A stretch of 64,000 bases of DNA from Verrucomicrobiales bacterium. GTDB lineage: Bacteria; Verrucomicrobiota; Verrucomicrobiia; Verrucomicrobiales; DEV007. Shown here piece by piece: positions 35,798 through 44,180 of this stretch (the first letter of the stretch is position 1; each line of letters opens with the position of its first letter). Made by a program: the position numbers and the translations under genes. Below the pieces are notes generated by a model. The model saw only the letters and a program-made list of their open reading frames with translations. It was not told the origin of the DNA and made no database searches. The DNA is taken from positions 1 to 64,000 of the forward strand of contig JAPYUT010000005.1 of the NCBI GenBank assembly GCA_029940475.1, in the 5' to 3' direction.

Positions 35798-36065
35798 AAC
35801 ACAATATAGCTTAAAGGGGGCTATCAAATGCGCGAAATCACACCCAATCGCCAGCAAATTTAAAATTTACTTGTGTTTACTATCACACATGCCATATTAT
35901 TTTAAATTTGAGACACAAAGTTGATACGAAAAGCAAAGAAGTTTGCAGGAAGGTATTCATGCAGACCAATTAGAGCGCAACCAGCCTCGGAATCAGAGAA
36001 GCTCCGTCTCGGGTCTTCTGTGAGCTGTAACACTCTGTAAAGAGGCTGGGTGCGCTCGATTTTGG

Positions 36066-36743
36066 ATGAGCAAGCGGGGTAAAAATGAGCTTGTTCAAAG
36101 GCAAGCATGTAGGTTTAACGACAAAAATTGCTCAAGCAACGAATTGACGACCAGTGCTGTACTGGTGAACGCTATAGGGGTGACACAATCCCGCGAACAG
36201 ACCATTCTCCGGCGATGCGTATTCTTTGATCGAGATGGAGTGGTTAACCTGTCCCCAGGATCCGGCTATGTCACTGACGTGGCAGAATTTTCTTTGCATG
36301 ATGGCGTGGGCGAAGTGCTGCAAATAGCCCACGATCGGGATTGGCTTGCCATTATTGTAAGCTCGCAGCGATGCGTGGCGAAAGGATTGATTGATTTAGA
36401 GGGACTGGAACGGATTCATCGATTGATGCAAATACAATTAATGGATCGATACGGATCAAAATTTGATGCTATTTATGTCTATACGGGTCAACCGGGAACC
36501 GAGCAGTGGGAGAAGCCCAGGCCGGGCATGATTCATCAGGCTTGCAAGGATTACGCTATAGATCCTGGAAAGTCGATCCTCATTGGTGATCAGGACAGGG
36601 ACATAGAGATGGCCATCAGCGCTGGCATTGGCCAAACCATTCGGGTTTTGACAAGTCTAGGTAATCAAGAAAACAAGGTGGTGGCGAATCAAACAGTGCA
36701 ATCGATAGGGGAAATGGTTGCTGCGGTGCGCGAATTATTGTAG
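36066..36743 (+). CDS. HAD-IIIA phosphatase (GmhB/HisB-like)
   Basis: The C-terminal 175 residues carry HAD motifs: I 'RRCVFFDRDGVVN' (nucleophile and acid Asp), II 'AIIVSSQRCVAKGLI' (the family has T/S-N-Q-x-x-x-x-x-G), III 'EKPRPGMI' (Lys) and IV 'SILIGDQDRDIEMA' (Asp pair). This is the group of heptose-1,7-bisphosphate and histidinol phosphatases. The zinc-binding Cys cluster of canonical GmhB is missing: 'YVYTGQPGTEQWEKP' replaces it. The first 45 residues are not conserved and the true start may be downstream. It precedes the selenoprotein gene by 50 nt. Confidence 0.82.
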   Translation: MSKRGKNELVQRQACRFNDKNCSSNELTTSAVLVNAIGVTQSREQTILRRCVFFDRDGVVNLSPGSGYVTDVAEFSLHDGVGEVLQIAHDRDWLAIIVSSQRCVAKGLIDLEGLERIHRLMQIQLMDRYGSKFDAIYVYTGQPGTEQWEKPRPGMIHQACKDYAIDPGKSILIGDQDRDIEMAISAGIGQTIRVLTSLGNQENKVVANQTVQSIGEMVAAVRELL

Positions 36744-36792
36744 AGCCTTTCTGTGCGGGGTAGCAGTAACCCCGGGCAAGAAAGGGTTGAAA

Positions 36793-37797
36793 GTGAGCTC
36801 AAAGAATAAATCATTTCATCAGAGCCGGGGAAGAGCCGCGGTTATGTTTGCGGTGATTCCACTGGCCTGTATTGCGCACATTATCTGGGGGCTTTTTTTC
36901 GGCGGGCGGCAACAATGGCCCGTTGTGGAAATGGTTTTGATTACAGCTGCCGTGATTTCACTGTTGCGCATGCTGGTGGTCAAGCCCTTTCGGTATGGAT
37001 TACTAACGCTTAATATTTTTGCCTGGTTGCTTGCGGGCGGCTTCCTGTGGTGGACCCAGGTTTATTCATCTTACCCGAAAATGAACGCGAAGATAAGTGT
37101 GGGGGAAAATATTGCGGGGCGGTTTTCCTCTTTCGAAACAACGGCAGTATCGGGGCTTCGTGCCGCGCCGGTTAACGATGGCGACAGGCCCTCAGAGATG
37201 GCACCCGCGCCGATCAAAATTGAGCTGGCGCTCCCGGAGGAGGAGGAAATATTTCTGGACGCCTCCGGTAAATCTTTTCACTTAACACCCGCACCCGTCA
37301 CGGCACAGGAAAAAATAACAAGCACCGTCCCGGCAAGGAGTGGCGGCGCGATAGCGCTTAGACAGGCTCCATTTTTGGATCAATCAGCTGCGACGCTGGT
37401 GGTGTTTTTTCGTGGGTGGTGGTGACCCTTTTGCATAGGGGAGCTGGTGCAGCTGCAAAAGGAATATTCAAAATTCAAGGATGCTGGAATTGAAATTTTG
37501 GCGATCTCCGCCGGCTCTCCCGAGGATGCCCAAAAAGCAAAAAAATTATCCGGCGCCGAGTTTGAAGTGCGGGTCGATGAATCGGGGCAGATAATGGATC
37601 AGTTTGGACTGCGCGATATTGCCGGTAATCCATTTACCGGAGAAGATGTTGCCCGTGCTGCGACATTGCTTGTTTCCCGGCAAGGCAAGCTACTTTGGGC
37701 AAAATACGCAGAGAATTATCGCGTGAGAATGAAAGTTGATCATCTCTTGTTGCTGGCGCAGAACGCCTTGCTGGCGCACCGCCAATCCGACCGATAA
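36793..37797 (+). CDS. Membrane-anchored peroxiredoxin-like selenoprotein (UxxC)
   Basis: One open frame of 334 residues if TGA at 37423-37425 is read as selenocysteine (U211). Three N-terminal membrane segments (about 16-37, 44-63 and 67-88) are followed by a periplasmic-facing linker and a redoxin domain. The sequence around the TGA reads 'LVVFFRGWW-U-PFC', where AhpC/TSA-like relatives have 'RGWWCP(F/Y)C', so Sec replaces the first active-site Cys and C214 is the partner. Downstream, 'ENYRVRMKVDHLL' is the usual tail of this family. Codon frame is unbroken on both sides. GTG at 36793 has AAAGGG six bases upstream; an ATG at 36718 would overlap the HAD gene. It is a putative periplasmic thiol peroxidase or reductase. 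It is convergent with mnmG; no sel genes are in the window. Confidence 0.83.
37423..37425 (+). other. Recoded TGA (selenocysteine codon)
   Basis: The only stop codon in the 334-codon frame sits exactly at the first redox cysteine position, with a SECIS-like hairpin starting two bases later. Sense-codon mutation or sequencing error (TGC or TGT to TGA) is the alternative. Confidence 0.8.
37427..37462 (+). promoter_or_regulatory. Candidate bacterial SECIS element
   Basis: CCTTTTGCA (37427-37435) and TGCAAAAGG (37454-37462) form a perfect 9-bp lower stem. Inside it, GCTG (37443-37446) and CAGC (37450-37453) pair around a GTG loop (37447-37449), with a 7-nt bulge on the 5' side only. The apical loop starts 21 nt after the TGA and begins with G, within the range for bacterial SECIS hairpins that bind SelB. 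Confidence 0.75.
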
Positions 37798-37808
37798 CCA
37801 GAGCCCAT

Positions 37809-39698
37809 TCAAGCCTTTTCGGCACGATTCAGCCAAATTGCCAACACGGCGATATCAGCTGGTGTGATACCACTGATGCGACCGGCCTGACCAAGCGTGG
37901 CTGGACGCACGGCAGAGAGCCTGACGACAGCTTCATTTTTCAGACCACTCAAAATCGAATAATCGATATCAGAGGGGATAAGGTACGTCTCCATACGCCG
38001 TGTGCGCTCAACCATGGTTGCCTGCCGTTGGATATAGCCGGCATACTTGAATTCAATCTCAAGCAGGCTCCAAATTTCTTCCGGGAATTGATTTAGCAAT
38101 GCCCGGGGTAATCCGGACACTGTATTATCCGGCTTACGGAACCACGCATCCAGCTTGAGGCCTTCGTGGACAAGTTGGCCGCCGAGCTTAATTCCTTCCG
38201 AAAGCCGTTGCGCTTTAATACGAACGCGCTCCGCGCGTTGGCCGCAGGCCAACCCGCAGGTTTCAGCGATTGGAGTGAGGCGTAGGTCGGCATTGTCCTG
38301 ACGCAACAACAATCGATATTCCGCTCGGCTGGTAAATATGCGATAAGGCTCGGTAACGCCCGAGGTCACCAAATCATCAATCATTACACCGATATATGAA
38401 TCGGCTCGCGATAAGGTAAAAGCAGGCCGCGCAAGAATTTTCAATGCCGCGTTGGCGCCCGCAACGAGACCCTGCCCGGCAGCTTCCTCATAACCCGAAG
38501 TGCCATTGATTTGTCCTGCGAAGTATAGACCCTCCACCGTTTTGGTCTCCAGCGTTGAGAAAAGTTGGTCGGGGGGGCAGTAATCATATTCAACTGCGTA
38601 TCCGGGCCGTATGATTTCCGCTTTTTCCAGGCCGGCAATGGAACGGATGAATTCATATTGAACGGAGTAAGGCAGTGAGGTGGAAACGCCGTTCACATAA
38701 TATTCGTTGGTATGCCTACCCTCGGGTTCCAGAAATACCTGGTGGCGGTCCCGGTCTGCAAATTTAACCACTTTATCTTCGATCGATGGACAATATCGTG
38801 GACCGACGCCTTCAATCATCCCAGAATACATCGGCGATTGATCCAAATTGGATCGAATAAGATCGTGTGTGGATCCATTGGTGTAGGTAATCCAACACGG
38901 CGATTGTTCCACGTGGAACAATGGATTTCCCCACTGATTAAGAGTAAAGGTGGCATTTGTCTCGGCAATATCATCCCCTGCTCCGATCGTATCAGCCATG
39001 AAGCTGAACAATGGAGGAGATTCGTCACCATCTTGCCTTTCACAGGCTGAATAATCGATGGATCGGCCATTCAAACGACAGGGCGTCCCGGTCTTGAAGC
39101 GCTCAACACGAAACCCGAGACTTAAGAGCGTCTCTGAAAGGGTAGAGCCAGCATCACCCATTCGTCCCCCCCGCTGGTTTTGTTTACCCACATGCATCAG
39201 CCCCCGCATAAAGGTTCCGGAACTAATGATGACCGCCTTGGCGCGAAAGGACATTCCAAGATTAGTGGATACCCCCGTGATACGATCCCCGGAAACTTGT
39301 AAACCGGCGACATTTCCCTGATGCAAGTCGAGACCGTCTTGGGTTTCCAGGAGATGCTTCATCCGGAATTGGTAGGCTTTTTTATCACATTGCGCGCGGG
39401 GCGCCCGGACGCTGGGTCCTTTGCCGGCGTTAAGCATTCGGAATTGTATGCCGGTCGCATCGGTGTTTAAGCCCATCGCTCCGCCAAGTGCGTCAATTTC
39501 TCGTACCATGTGACCCTTGGCCAAGCCGCCTATGGCGGGATTGCAGGACATTTGTCCAATGGTGTCGAGATTTTGCGTAAGTAGTGCCACTTCACAGTTC
39601 AGCCGCGCCGCTGCCAGTGCCGCCTCAATGCCGGCATGGCCGCCGCCGATTACGATAACATCGTAGGATTTTGGAAAGGTATAGGCCGCGTTTTGCAT
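37809..39698 (-). CDS. mnmG: tRNA uridine 5-carboxymethylaminomethyl modification enzyme MnmG
   Basis: The 629-residue FAD enzyme has the dinucleotide motif 'VIVIGGGHAGIEAALAAARLN', the family patterns 'CNPAIGGLAKGHMVREIDALGG' and 'GKGPSVRAPRAQCDKKAYQ', 'GQINGTSGYEEAAGQGL', and an MnmE-binding helical C-terminal domain. With MnmE it modifies wobble uridine 34 of several tRNAs. Length is normal. The codons for 'LFHVEQ' contain a perfect parS palindrome (38905-38920). mnmG (gidA) is commonly near oriC in bacteria. Confidence 0.97.
   Translation of the reverse strand: MQNAAYTFPKSYDVIVIGGGHAGIEAALAAARLNCEVALLTQNLDTIGQMSCNPAIGGLAKGHMVREIDALGGAMGLNTDATGIQFRMLNAGKGPSVRAPRAQCDKKAYQFRMKHLLETQDGLDLHQGNVAGLQVSGDRITGVSTNLGMSFRAKAVIISSGTFMRGLMHVGKQNQRGGRMGDAGSTLSETLLSLGFRVERFKTGTPCRLNGRSIDYSACERQDGDESPPLFSFMADTIGAGDDIAETNATFTLNQWGNPLFHVEQSPCWITYTNGSTHDLIRSNLDQSPMYSGMIEGVGPRYCPSIEDKVVKFADRDRHQVFLEPEGRHTNEYYVNGVSTSLPYSVQYEFIRSIAGLEKAEIIRPGYAVEYDYCPPDQLFSTLETKTVEGLYFAGQINGTSGYEEAAGQGLVAGANAALKILARPAFTLSRADSYIGVMIDDLVTSGVTEPYRIFTSRAEYRLLLRQDNADLRLTPIAETCGLACGQRAERVRIKAQRLSEGIKLGGQLVHEGLKLDAWFRKPDNTVSGLPRALLNQFPEEIWSLLEIEFKYAGYIQRQATMVERTRRMETYLIPSDIDYSILSGLKNEAVVRLSAVRPATLGQAGRISGITPADIAVLAIWLNRAEKA
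38905..38920. other. parS partition site inside mnmG
   Basis: TGTTCCACGTGGAACA is a perfect 16-bp palindrome that matches the conserved bacterial parS motif bound by ParB (one symmetrical variant of TGTTTCACGTGAAACA). It lies within the mnmG coding sequence. Confidence 0.85.
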
Positions 39699-39768
39699 GT
39701 GCGCTTACGGGAAGGGTAAAAAGAAACTTACGATATTCGCTTGGTGGAGCAAGCCGCTGAAAGCAAAA

Positions 39769-39784
39769 TGTTCCACGTGGAACA
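39769..39784. other. parS partition site upstream of mnmG
   Basis: A second exact copy of TGTTCCACGTGGAACA, 71 bp upstream of the mnmG start and 864 bp from the first. Two identical 16-bp palindromes this close are not expected by chance. Confidence 0.88.
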
Positions 39785-39908
39785 TTTATTGATAGCCAAG
39801 GAAGCTAAACTTTTCAAAACAGCAAAATTACGCACAGGGGCAAACTAAAACATAATGCATTTATAATCAACGCATTAAGATTTCAGAAGGTTGGCGGATC
39901 TATTAAAT

Positions 39909-39917
39909 TGTGGATAA
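39909..39917 (-). promoter_or_regulatory. DnaA box
   Basis: TGTGGATAA on the plus strand is TTATCCACA on the minus, a perfect match to the DnaA consensus. It may serve in replication control or DnaA-dependent regulation. Confidence 0.45.
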
Positions 39918-40059
39918 GGGAAGGTATAGGCAGCAGCATTAAACTTGGGAGGCACACAGAAAAGAAGAAGAAGACAGATGAAAGCAGTAGCGGAAACGCA
40001 ATCTTAAATTAAAATCGCAACCTAGAATCATTGCAGAAATAAGATAACTTATACGGATA

Positions 40060-40644
40060 ATGTCCAGACGATTCAGCATCAGCATATTTCTTGTTTTAGT
40101 GTTCGTGGCAATTCGCACACTGCCGGTATACGCGGGCGGCGAGGTGCAGGAAGATCTGGCCAATATTTCACCAATGGCCGCCCTTGCCCTGTGTGGTGGA
40201 ATGTTCTTGCCCCGGCGCCTTGGTATCGGATTGACCTTTGGCGCTTTCATAATAAGTGACATCCTGATCAATCTTCATTATCACCAGCCCCTGCTGAATG
40301 CTTATTCCATTATCCTGTTGTTTGTTTTTGCCGGCCTTTTTATGGCAGGTCATTTTTTACGCAAGAGCGGCAGGCTAATGGTACTGCTGGGGGCCAGCGT
40401 TGGCGGCACAGTGCTGTTTTATTTAGTAACCAACACGGCGGCGTTTTTTTATGACCCGGCTTACCCTAAGATTTTTTCAGGATGGGTTCAGGCCAACAGC
40501 CTTGGCGTGCCAGGGTATCCGCCTGCGTGGGCATTCGGGTTGCGCTCACTTGCAGGGAACCTAGCATTCGCGGTGGCTTTCTATTTAGCCTTACTCCCAA
40601 GACATGAAGATGCGGCAGTTTCTGCCACGGTTCGCGCAGCGTAA
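40060..40644 (+). CDS. DUF6580-type multi-pass membrane protein
   Basis: The 194-residue protein has about five membrane segments and the pattern 'NISPMAALALCGGMFLPRRLGIGLTFGAFIISDILIN' characteristic of DUF6580, which resembles the substrate-binding (S) components of ECF vitamin transporters. Substrate unknown; that it works as an S component is inference. No ECF energising genes are adjacent. The pdh operon begins 16 nt downstream, so they are likely cotranscribed. Confidence 0.75.
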   Translation: MSRRFSISIFLVLVFVAIRTLPVYAGGEVQEDLANISPMAALALCGGMFLPRRLGIGLTFGAFIISDILINLHYHQPLLNAYSIILLFVFAGLFMAGHFLRKSGRLMVLLGASVGGTVLFYLVTNTAAFFYDPAYPKIFSGWVQANSLGVPGYPPAWAFGLRSLAGNLAFAVAFYLALLPRHEDAAVSATVRAA

Positions 40645-40660
40645 AGGACCATCCCATTGC

Positions 40661-41737
40661 ATGACCAATCAGCCGGAAGATCAATCAAATTACGCTCAGG
40701 CGGAAGTTAACCTTCAGCTTGATGCCGACCAAAAGATAAACCTGATGCGTGACATGATCCGCATCCGCCGCTTTGAGGAAGCCGCCCTTAAATATTACAA
40801 TGCCGGCAAAATGGGCGGGTTCCTGCATCTTTATATCGGGCAGGAATCCATCGCCATTGGTGCCGTTTCGTTGTGCGGGGAAAATGATCATATCATAACC
40901 GCATACCGCGATCACGGGCATGCACTGGCAGTTGGCATGAACATGAACGAATGCATGGCGGAGCTTTTCGGCAAAAGCACCGGTTGCTCCAAGGGCAAGG
41001 GTGGCTCCATGCATTTCTTTGCGCCCGACAAGAACTACTGGGGCGGGCATGGTATCGTCGCCGGGCAAACTCCGCTCGGGCTGGGTCTTGCTTATGGCAT
41101 TAAATATAAAGGACTTAATGGAGCCGCGCTGTGCTTCCTTGGTGATGGCGCGGTGAATCAGGGGACCTTCCACGAATCCCTGAACCTGGCAACATTGTGG
41201 GATTTGCCGGTCATCTACATTATCGAAAACAACGGCTATTCAATGGGCACGAGCCAAGAGCGCTCGTCGGCATTCAAGGGCAGTCTTGCACAACGAGGCG
41301 AGGCTTACGGCATCGCATGGGAAAGTGCCAGGGGTCACGATCTCTACGAAGTGCGGGCGAAAACCCAGAAGGCATTCAACCGTGCGCGGAACGAAAGCCG
41401 GCCGACCATTCTGGAGCTGGCTACTTATCGTCACCAGGGGCATTCCGTGGCGGATGCCAATGCCAAGAAATACCGCACGCCGGAGGAGATCGGACACCAC
41501 AAGGAAAATTTTGATCCCTTAAGTCTATGGAAAAATCAATTGCTGAAAGAGGGCGTCTTGAGCGAGGAAAAGCACAGACAAATTGATGGTGAGGCCAAAG
41601 CAGAGGCAAAGGCGGCGGTCGAGTTTGCAGAGCAAAGCCCCTATCCCGAGATTTCTGAAATTACCGAGGATGTTTACTTTGAAGTCGATCAAGGCAGCAC
41701 CGCTGGCAAGACCGGGCGGCATTTTTTTCACGATTAA
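40661..41737 (+). CDS. pdhA: Pyruvate dehydrogenase E1 component, alpha subunit
   Basis: About 358 residues. Thiamine diphosphate/Mg binding is visible at 'FLGDGAVNQGTFHESLNLATLWDLPVIYIIENNGYSMGT'; the phosphorylation-loop and active-site region 'GGHGIVAGQTPLGLGLAYGIKYK' and the C-terminal 'YRHQGHSVAD' also match. It decarboxylates pyruvate with PdhB in the cytoplasm and feeds acetyl groups to PdhC. ATG at 40661 has AAAGGA nine bases upstream and lies 16 nt after the DUF6580 stop. The frame extends upstream to 40604, but homologues start here. Confidence 0.97.
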   Translation: MTNQPEDQSNYAQAEVNLQLDADQKINLMRDMIRIRRFEEAALKYYNAGKMGGFLHLYIGQESIAIGAVSLCGENDHIITAYRDHGHALAVGMNMNECMAELFGKSTGCSKGKGGSMHFFAPDKNYWGGHGIVAGQTPLGLGLAYGIKYKGLNGAALCFLGDGAVNQGTFHESLNLATLWDLPVIYIIENNGYSMGTSQERSSAFKGSLAQRGEAYGIAWESARGHDLYEVRAKTQKAFNRARNESRPTILELATYRHQGHSVADANAKKYRTPEEIGHHKENFDPLSLWKNQLLKEGVLSEEKHRQIDGEAKAEAKAAVEFAEQSPYPEISEITEDVYFEVDQGSTAGKTGRHFFHD

Positions 41738-41761
41738 CCGAAATTTACTGAACGCCCCCCC

Positions 41762-42745
41762 ATGCCCATGACCCTTTATCGCCACGCTATCAACAGGGCA
41801 CTTAATGAGGAACTCGCCAATGACGAGAATGTCGTGATTATCGGCGAGGAAGTTGCCGAATATGACGGCGCCTACAAGGTAACCGAGGGCCTGTGGAAAA
41901 AGTGGGGGGACAAGCGGGTGGTGGACGCACCAATTTCCGAGGCAGGTTTTATCGGCATGGGAATCGGCGCATCGATGCTAGGGGTGCGCCCGGTGATGGA
42001 ACTGATGTTCTTCAGCTTTGCCTATGTTGCATTTGATCAATTGATCAACAATGCGGCGTGCGTGCGTTACATGTCGGGGGGATTGATTAATTGCCCGATC
42101 GTTGTGCGTGGCCCGGCCAACGGCGGCACCAGTGTCGGGGCCACCCATTCCCATGCCCCGGAAAATCTTTTTGCCAACATGCCTGGGCTCAAGGTTGTAG
42201 TGCCCGCCACCGCGCGGGATGCGTATGGCCTCATGAAGAGCGCCATCCGAGACAATGACCCGGTTTATTTTATGGAAAATACCCTGCTTTACGGCGACCC
42301 GGCCGCAGCCTCCGATCTGGACGACGGGGAATTCACCCTGCCAATTGGCAGCGCCGAGGTTAAACGCAGCGGAACGGATGTAAGCCTTATTGCCCATGGC
42401 CGCTCGGTGCTCGTTGCCCTTGAGGCCGCGAAGCAGCTAGAGGAAGAAAAAGGCATCAATGCCGAAGTTGTGGACCTTCGCTCAATCCGGCCCCTTGATG
42501 AGGAAACCATTCTCCAGTCCGTGGCAAAAACCCACCGCGCAGTTTTAATTGACGAGACCAAGCCGTTTTGTGGAATCAGTTCTCAAATTGCCACCACTAT
42601 CCAGCAGGAAGTCTTTGATGACCTTGACGCCCCGGTGTTGCGTGTTACCTCAATCGATGCACCCGCCATTTACAGTCCGCCGCTGGAAAAAGAGCAGGTT
42701 CCCAATGCCCGGCGAGTTGTCGAGAAAGTCATGCAATTGGGTTAG
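41762..42745 (+). CDS. pdhB: Pyruvate dehydrogenase E1 component, beta subunit
   Basis: The 327-residue partner of PdhA: 'IIGEEVAEYDGAYKVTEGLWKKWG', 'DAPISEAGFIGMGIGASMLGVRPVMELMF', 'VRGPANGGTSVGATHSHAPENLFANMPGLKVV' and 'VVDLRSIRPLDEETI'. It forms the heterotetrameric E1 with PdhA; the gene follows after 24 nt and precedes pdhC by 49 nt, so it is part of one operon. Length and motifs are normal. Confidence 0.97.
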   Translation: MPMTLYRHAINRALNEELANDENVVIIGEEVAEYDGAYKVTEGLWKKWGDKRVVDAPISEAGFIGMGIGASMLGVRPVMELMFFSFAYVAFDQLINNAACVRYMSGGLINCPIVVRGPANGGTSVGATHSHAPENLFANMPGLKVVVPATARDAYGLMKSAIRDNDPVYFMENTLLYGDPAAASDLDDGEFTLPIGSAEVKRSGTDVSLIAHGRSVLVALEAAKQLEEEKGINAEVVDLRSIRPLDEETILQSVAKTHRAVLIDETKPFCGISSQIATTIQQEVFDDLDAPVLRVTSIDAPAIYSPPLEKEQVPNARRVVEKVMQLG

Positions 42746-42794
42746 ATTAACCCGGCCACACCGGCTGAATTGATACCACCGAGAGTTCCAAGAG

Positions 42795-44057
42795 ATGCCA
42801 AATTTCGTGCAAATGCCAAAGTTGAGCGACACCATGACGGAGGGAACTCTCTTGAAATGGCTGGTAAAAGTTGGCGACAAGGTGGGTGTCGGAGATCCGC
42901 TTGCAGAGGTTGAAACAGACAAGGCAACCATGGAAATGGTCGCTTTTGATGAGGGAACCGTCGGGGCACTCTATGTGCAGGAGGGAAGCAAGAAAGCACT
43001 TGGGGAGCCCCTGGCGGTTTTACTCGAGGAGGGTGAGGATTTACCGGAGCAACCTGTCACCAGTGCCACTGCGTCCGATGAAAACGGCGAGGCGCAATCC
43101 ACTGAGAGCATCACTGCCCATGTCACAGAGGCCGTGCCGCTACCCTTTGCCGGCGAAGGGCGGATCAAGGCATCACCCCTGGCGCGCAAGATTGCAGCAG
43201 CTGAAAGCATCGACTTGTCGAGAATTGCCGGTAGCGGTCCCGGTGGGCGCATCGTGAAACGTGATCTCGAGAAAGCCATCGATAATCCCGCAAGCGGTGT
43301 TGCCAGGGTTGCCTCGACAGGGGGGACATCGCGGCTGACCACGGTGAGCCCAAAACCTTCCGGCAGTGGCGACCAGCGCATGATGTTGAGTTCGATGCGC
43401 ACAATCATTGCGCAGCGACTGCTTGCCTCCAAAACTCAGATTCCACATTTTTATCTTCATGTGGAACTGGACGCCGAGCCCCTCATGGTTCTAATCAAAC
43501 AGGCAAATATAGCTGCTGCGGAAAATTCTAACAAGCTTACAATCAATGACTTCGTGCTTAAGGCTGCTGCCAGTGCTGCCGTGGCACAACCTAAGGTCAA
43601 CGCTTCTTTTGACGGCGATGCAATTATTCAATATGCCTCAGTAGACTTGTCAGTGGCAATTGCCGTTGATGATGGCCTGGTAACCCCGGTGATTCGATCC
43701 GCACAGGAAAAGAGTATTCTTGAAATCAGCCTTGAGGTGAAGGATTTGGCTCAAAGGGCGAGGGCAAAAAAACTATCCCCCGACGAGTTCAGCGGGGGAA
43801 CGTTAACGGTTTCCAACCTGGGCGCATACGGGGTGGACAGCTTCGATGCGATTATCAATCCGCCACAATCCGTCATCCTGTCGATTGGCGGCATTGTCAA
43901 CAAGCCGGTGGTCAGCAAAGAGGGTCAAATTGTGCCGGGCAAGCGCATGAACGTGGGCATAAGCTGTGACCACAGGGTGGTTGACGGAGCGGTGGGGGCA
44001 GAATATCTCGCGGAATTCAAGAAGCGTATGGAGAATCCGGCGAGCATTCTTGTCTAG
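42795..44057 (+). CDS. pdhC: Pyruvate dehydrogenase E2, dihydrolipoamide acetyltransferase
   Basis: 420 residues in the usual order: one lipoyl domain with the lipoylated Lys in 'EVETDKATMEM' (about K43), a linker, an E1/E3-binding peripheral domain ('KASPLARKIAAAESIDLSRIAGSGPGGRIVKRD'), a second linker and a catalytic domain ending with 'ISCDHRVVDGAVGAEYLAEFK'. It transfers the acetyl group to CoA. No E3 (lpd) gene follows, so dihydrolipoamide dehydrogenase must be elsewhere. Confidence 0.96.
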   Translation: MPNFVQMPKLSDTMTEGTLLKWLVKVGDKVGVGDPLAEVETDKATMEMVAFDEGTVGALYVQEGSKKALGEPLAVLLEEGEDLPEQPVTSATASDENGEAQSTESITAHVTEAVPLPFAGEGRIKASPLARKIAAAESIDLSRIAGSGPGGRIVKRDLEKAIDNPASGVARVASTGGTSRLTTVSPKPSGSGDQRMMLSSMRTIIAQRLLASKTQIPHFYLHVELDAEPLMVLIKQANIAAAENSNKLTINDFVLKAAASAAVAQPKVNASFDGDAIIQYASVDLSVAIAVDDGLVTPVIRSAQEKSILEISLEVKDLAQRARAKKLSPDEFSGGTLTVSNLGAYGVDSFDAIINPPQSVILSIGGIVNKPVVSKEGQIVPGKRMNVGISCDHRVVDGAVGAEYLAEFKKRMENPASILV

Positions 44058-44180
44058 GCCGGGTAAGCCAATTGTAAGATCCTTTAATTTAGAATCCTTA
44101 CATTGCGCGCTGCCGCATTGCAGTTCCAGGGGACACTGGATTCTCCGGCAGTTTAGGGAACAAGCAACGCTGCCTTCAAC

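Larger units (their letters stand above)
39699..40059. other. 361-nt intergenic region with parS and DnaA box, origin-like features
   Basis: Between divergent mnmG and the DUF6580 gene. It contains parS (39769-39784), an AT-rich stretch (about 39820-39910) with the inverted repeat TAATGC/GCATTA, a perfect DnaA box (39909-39917) and a one-mismatch box TTACGCACA at 39828-39836. No RNA gene is seen. There are too few boxes to call it oriC. Confidence 0.5.

Noticed and set aside
36718-37425. Complete protein ending at the TGA
   Set aside because: It would end in the middle of the redoxin domain at the active site.
37447-37797. Separate small redoxin gene starting at GTG 37447
   Set aside because: It lacks the N-terminal strand and redox motif, which lie in the same frame directly upstream of the TGA. 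Reading it as a continuation is simpler.
44073-44102. Hairpin TGTAAG/CTTACA after pdhC as terminator
   Set aside because: No T-tract follows on either strand, and the loop is large.
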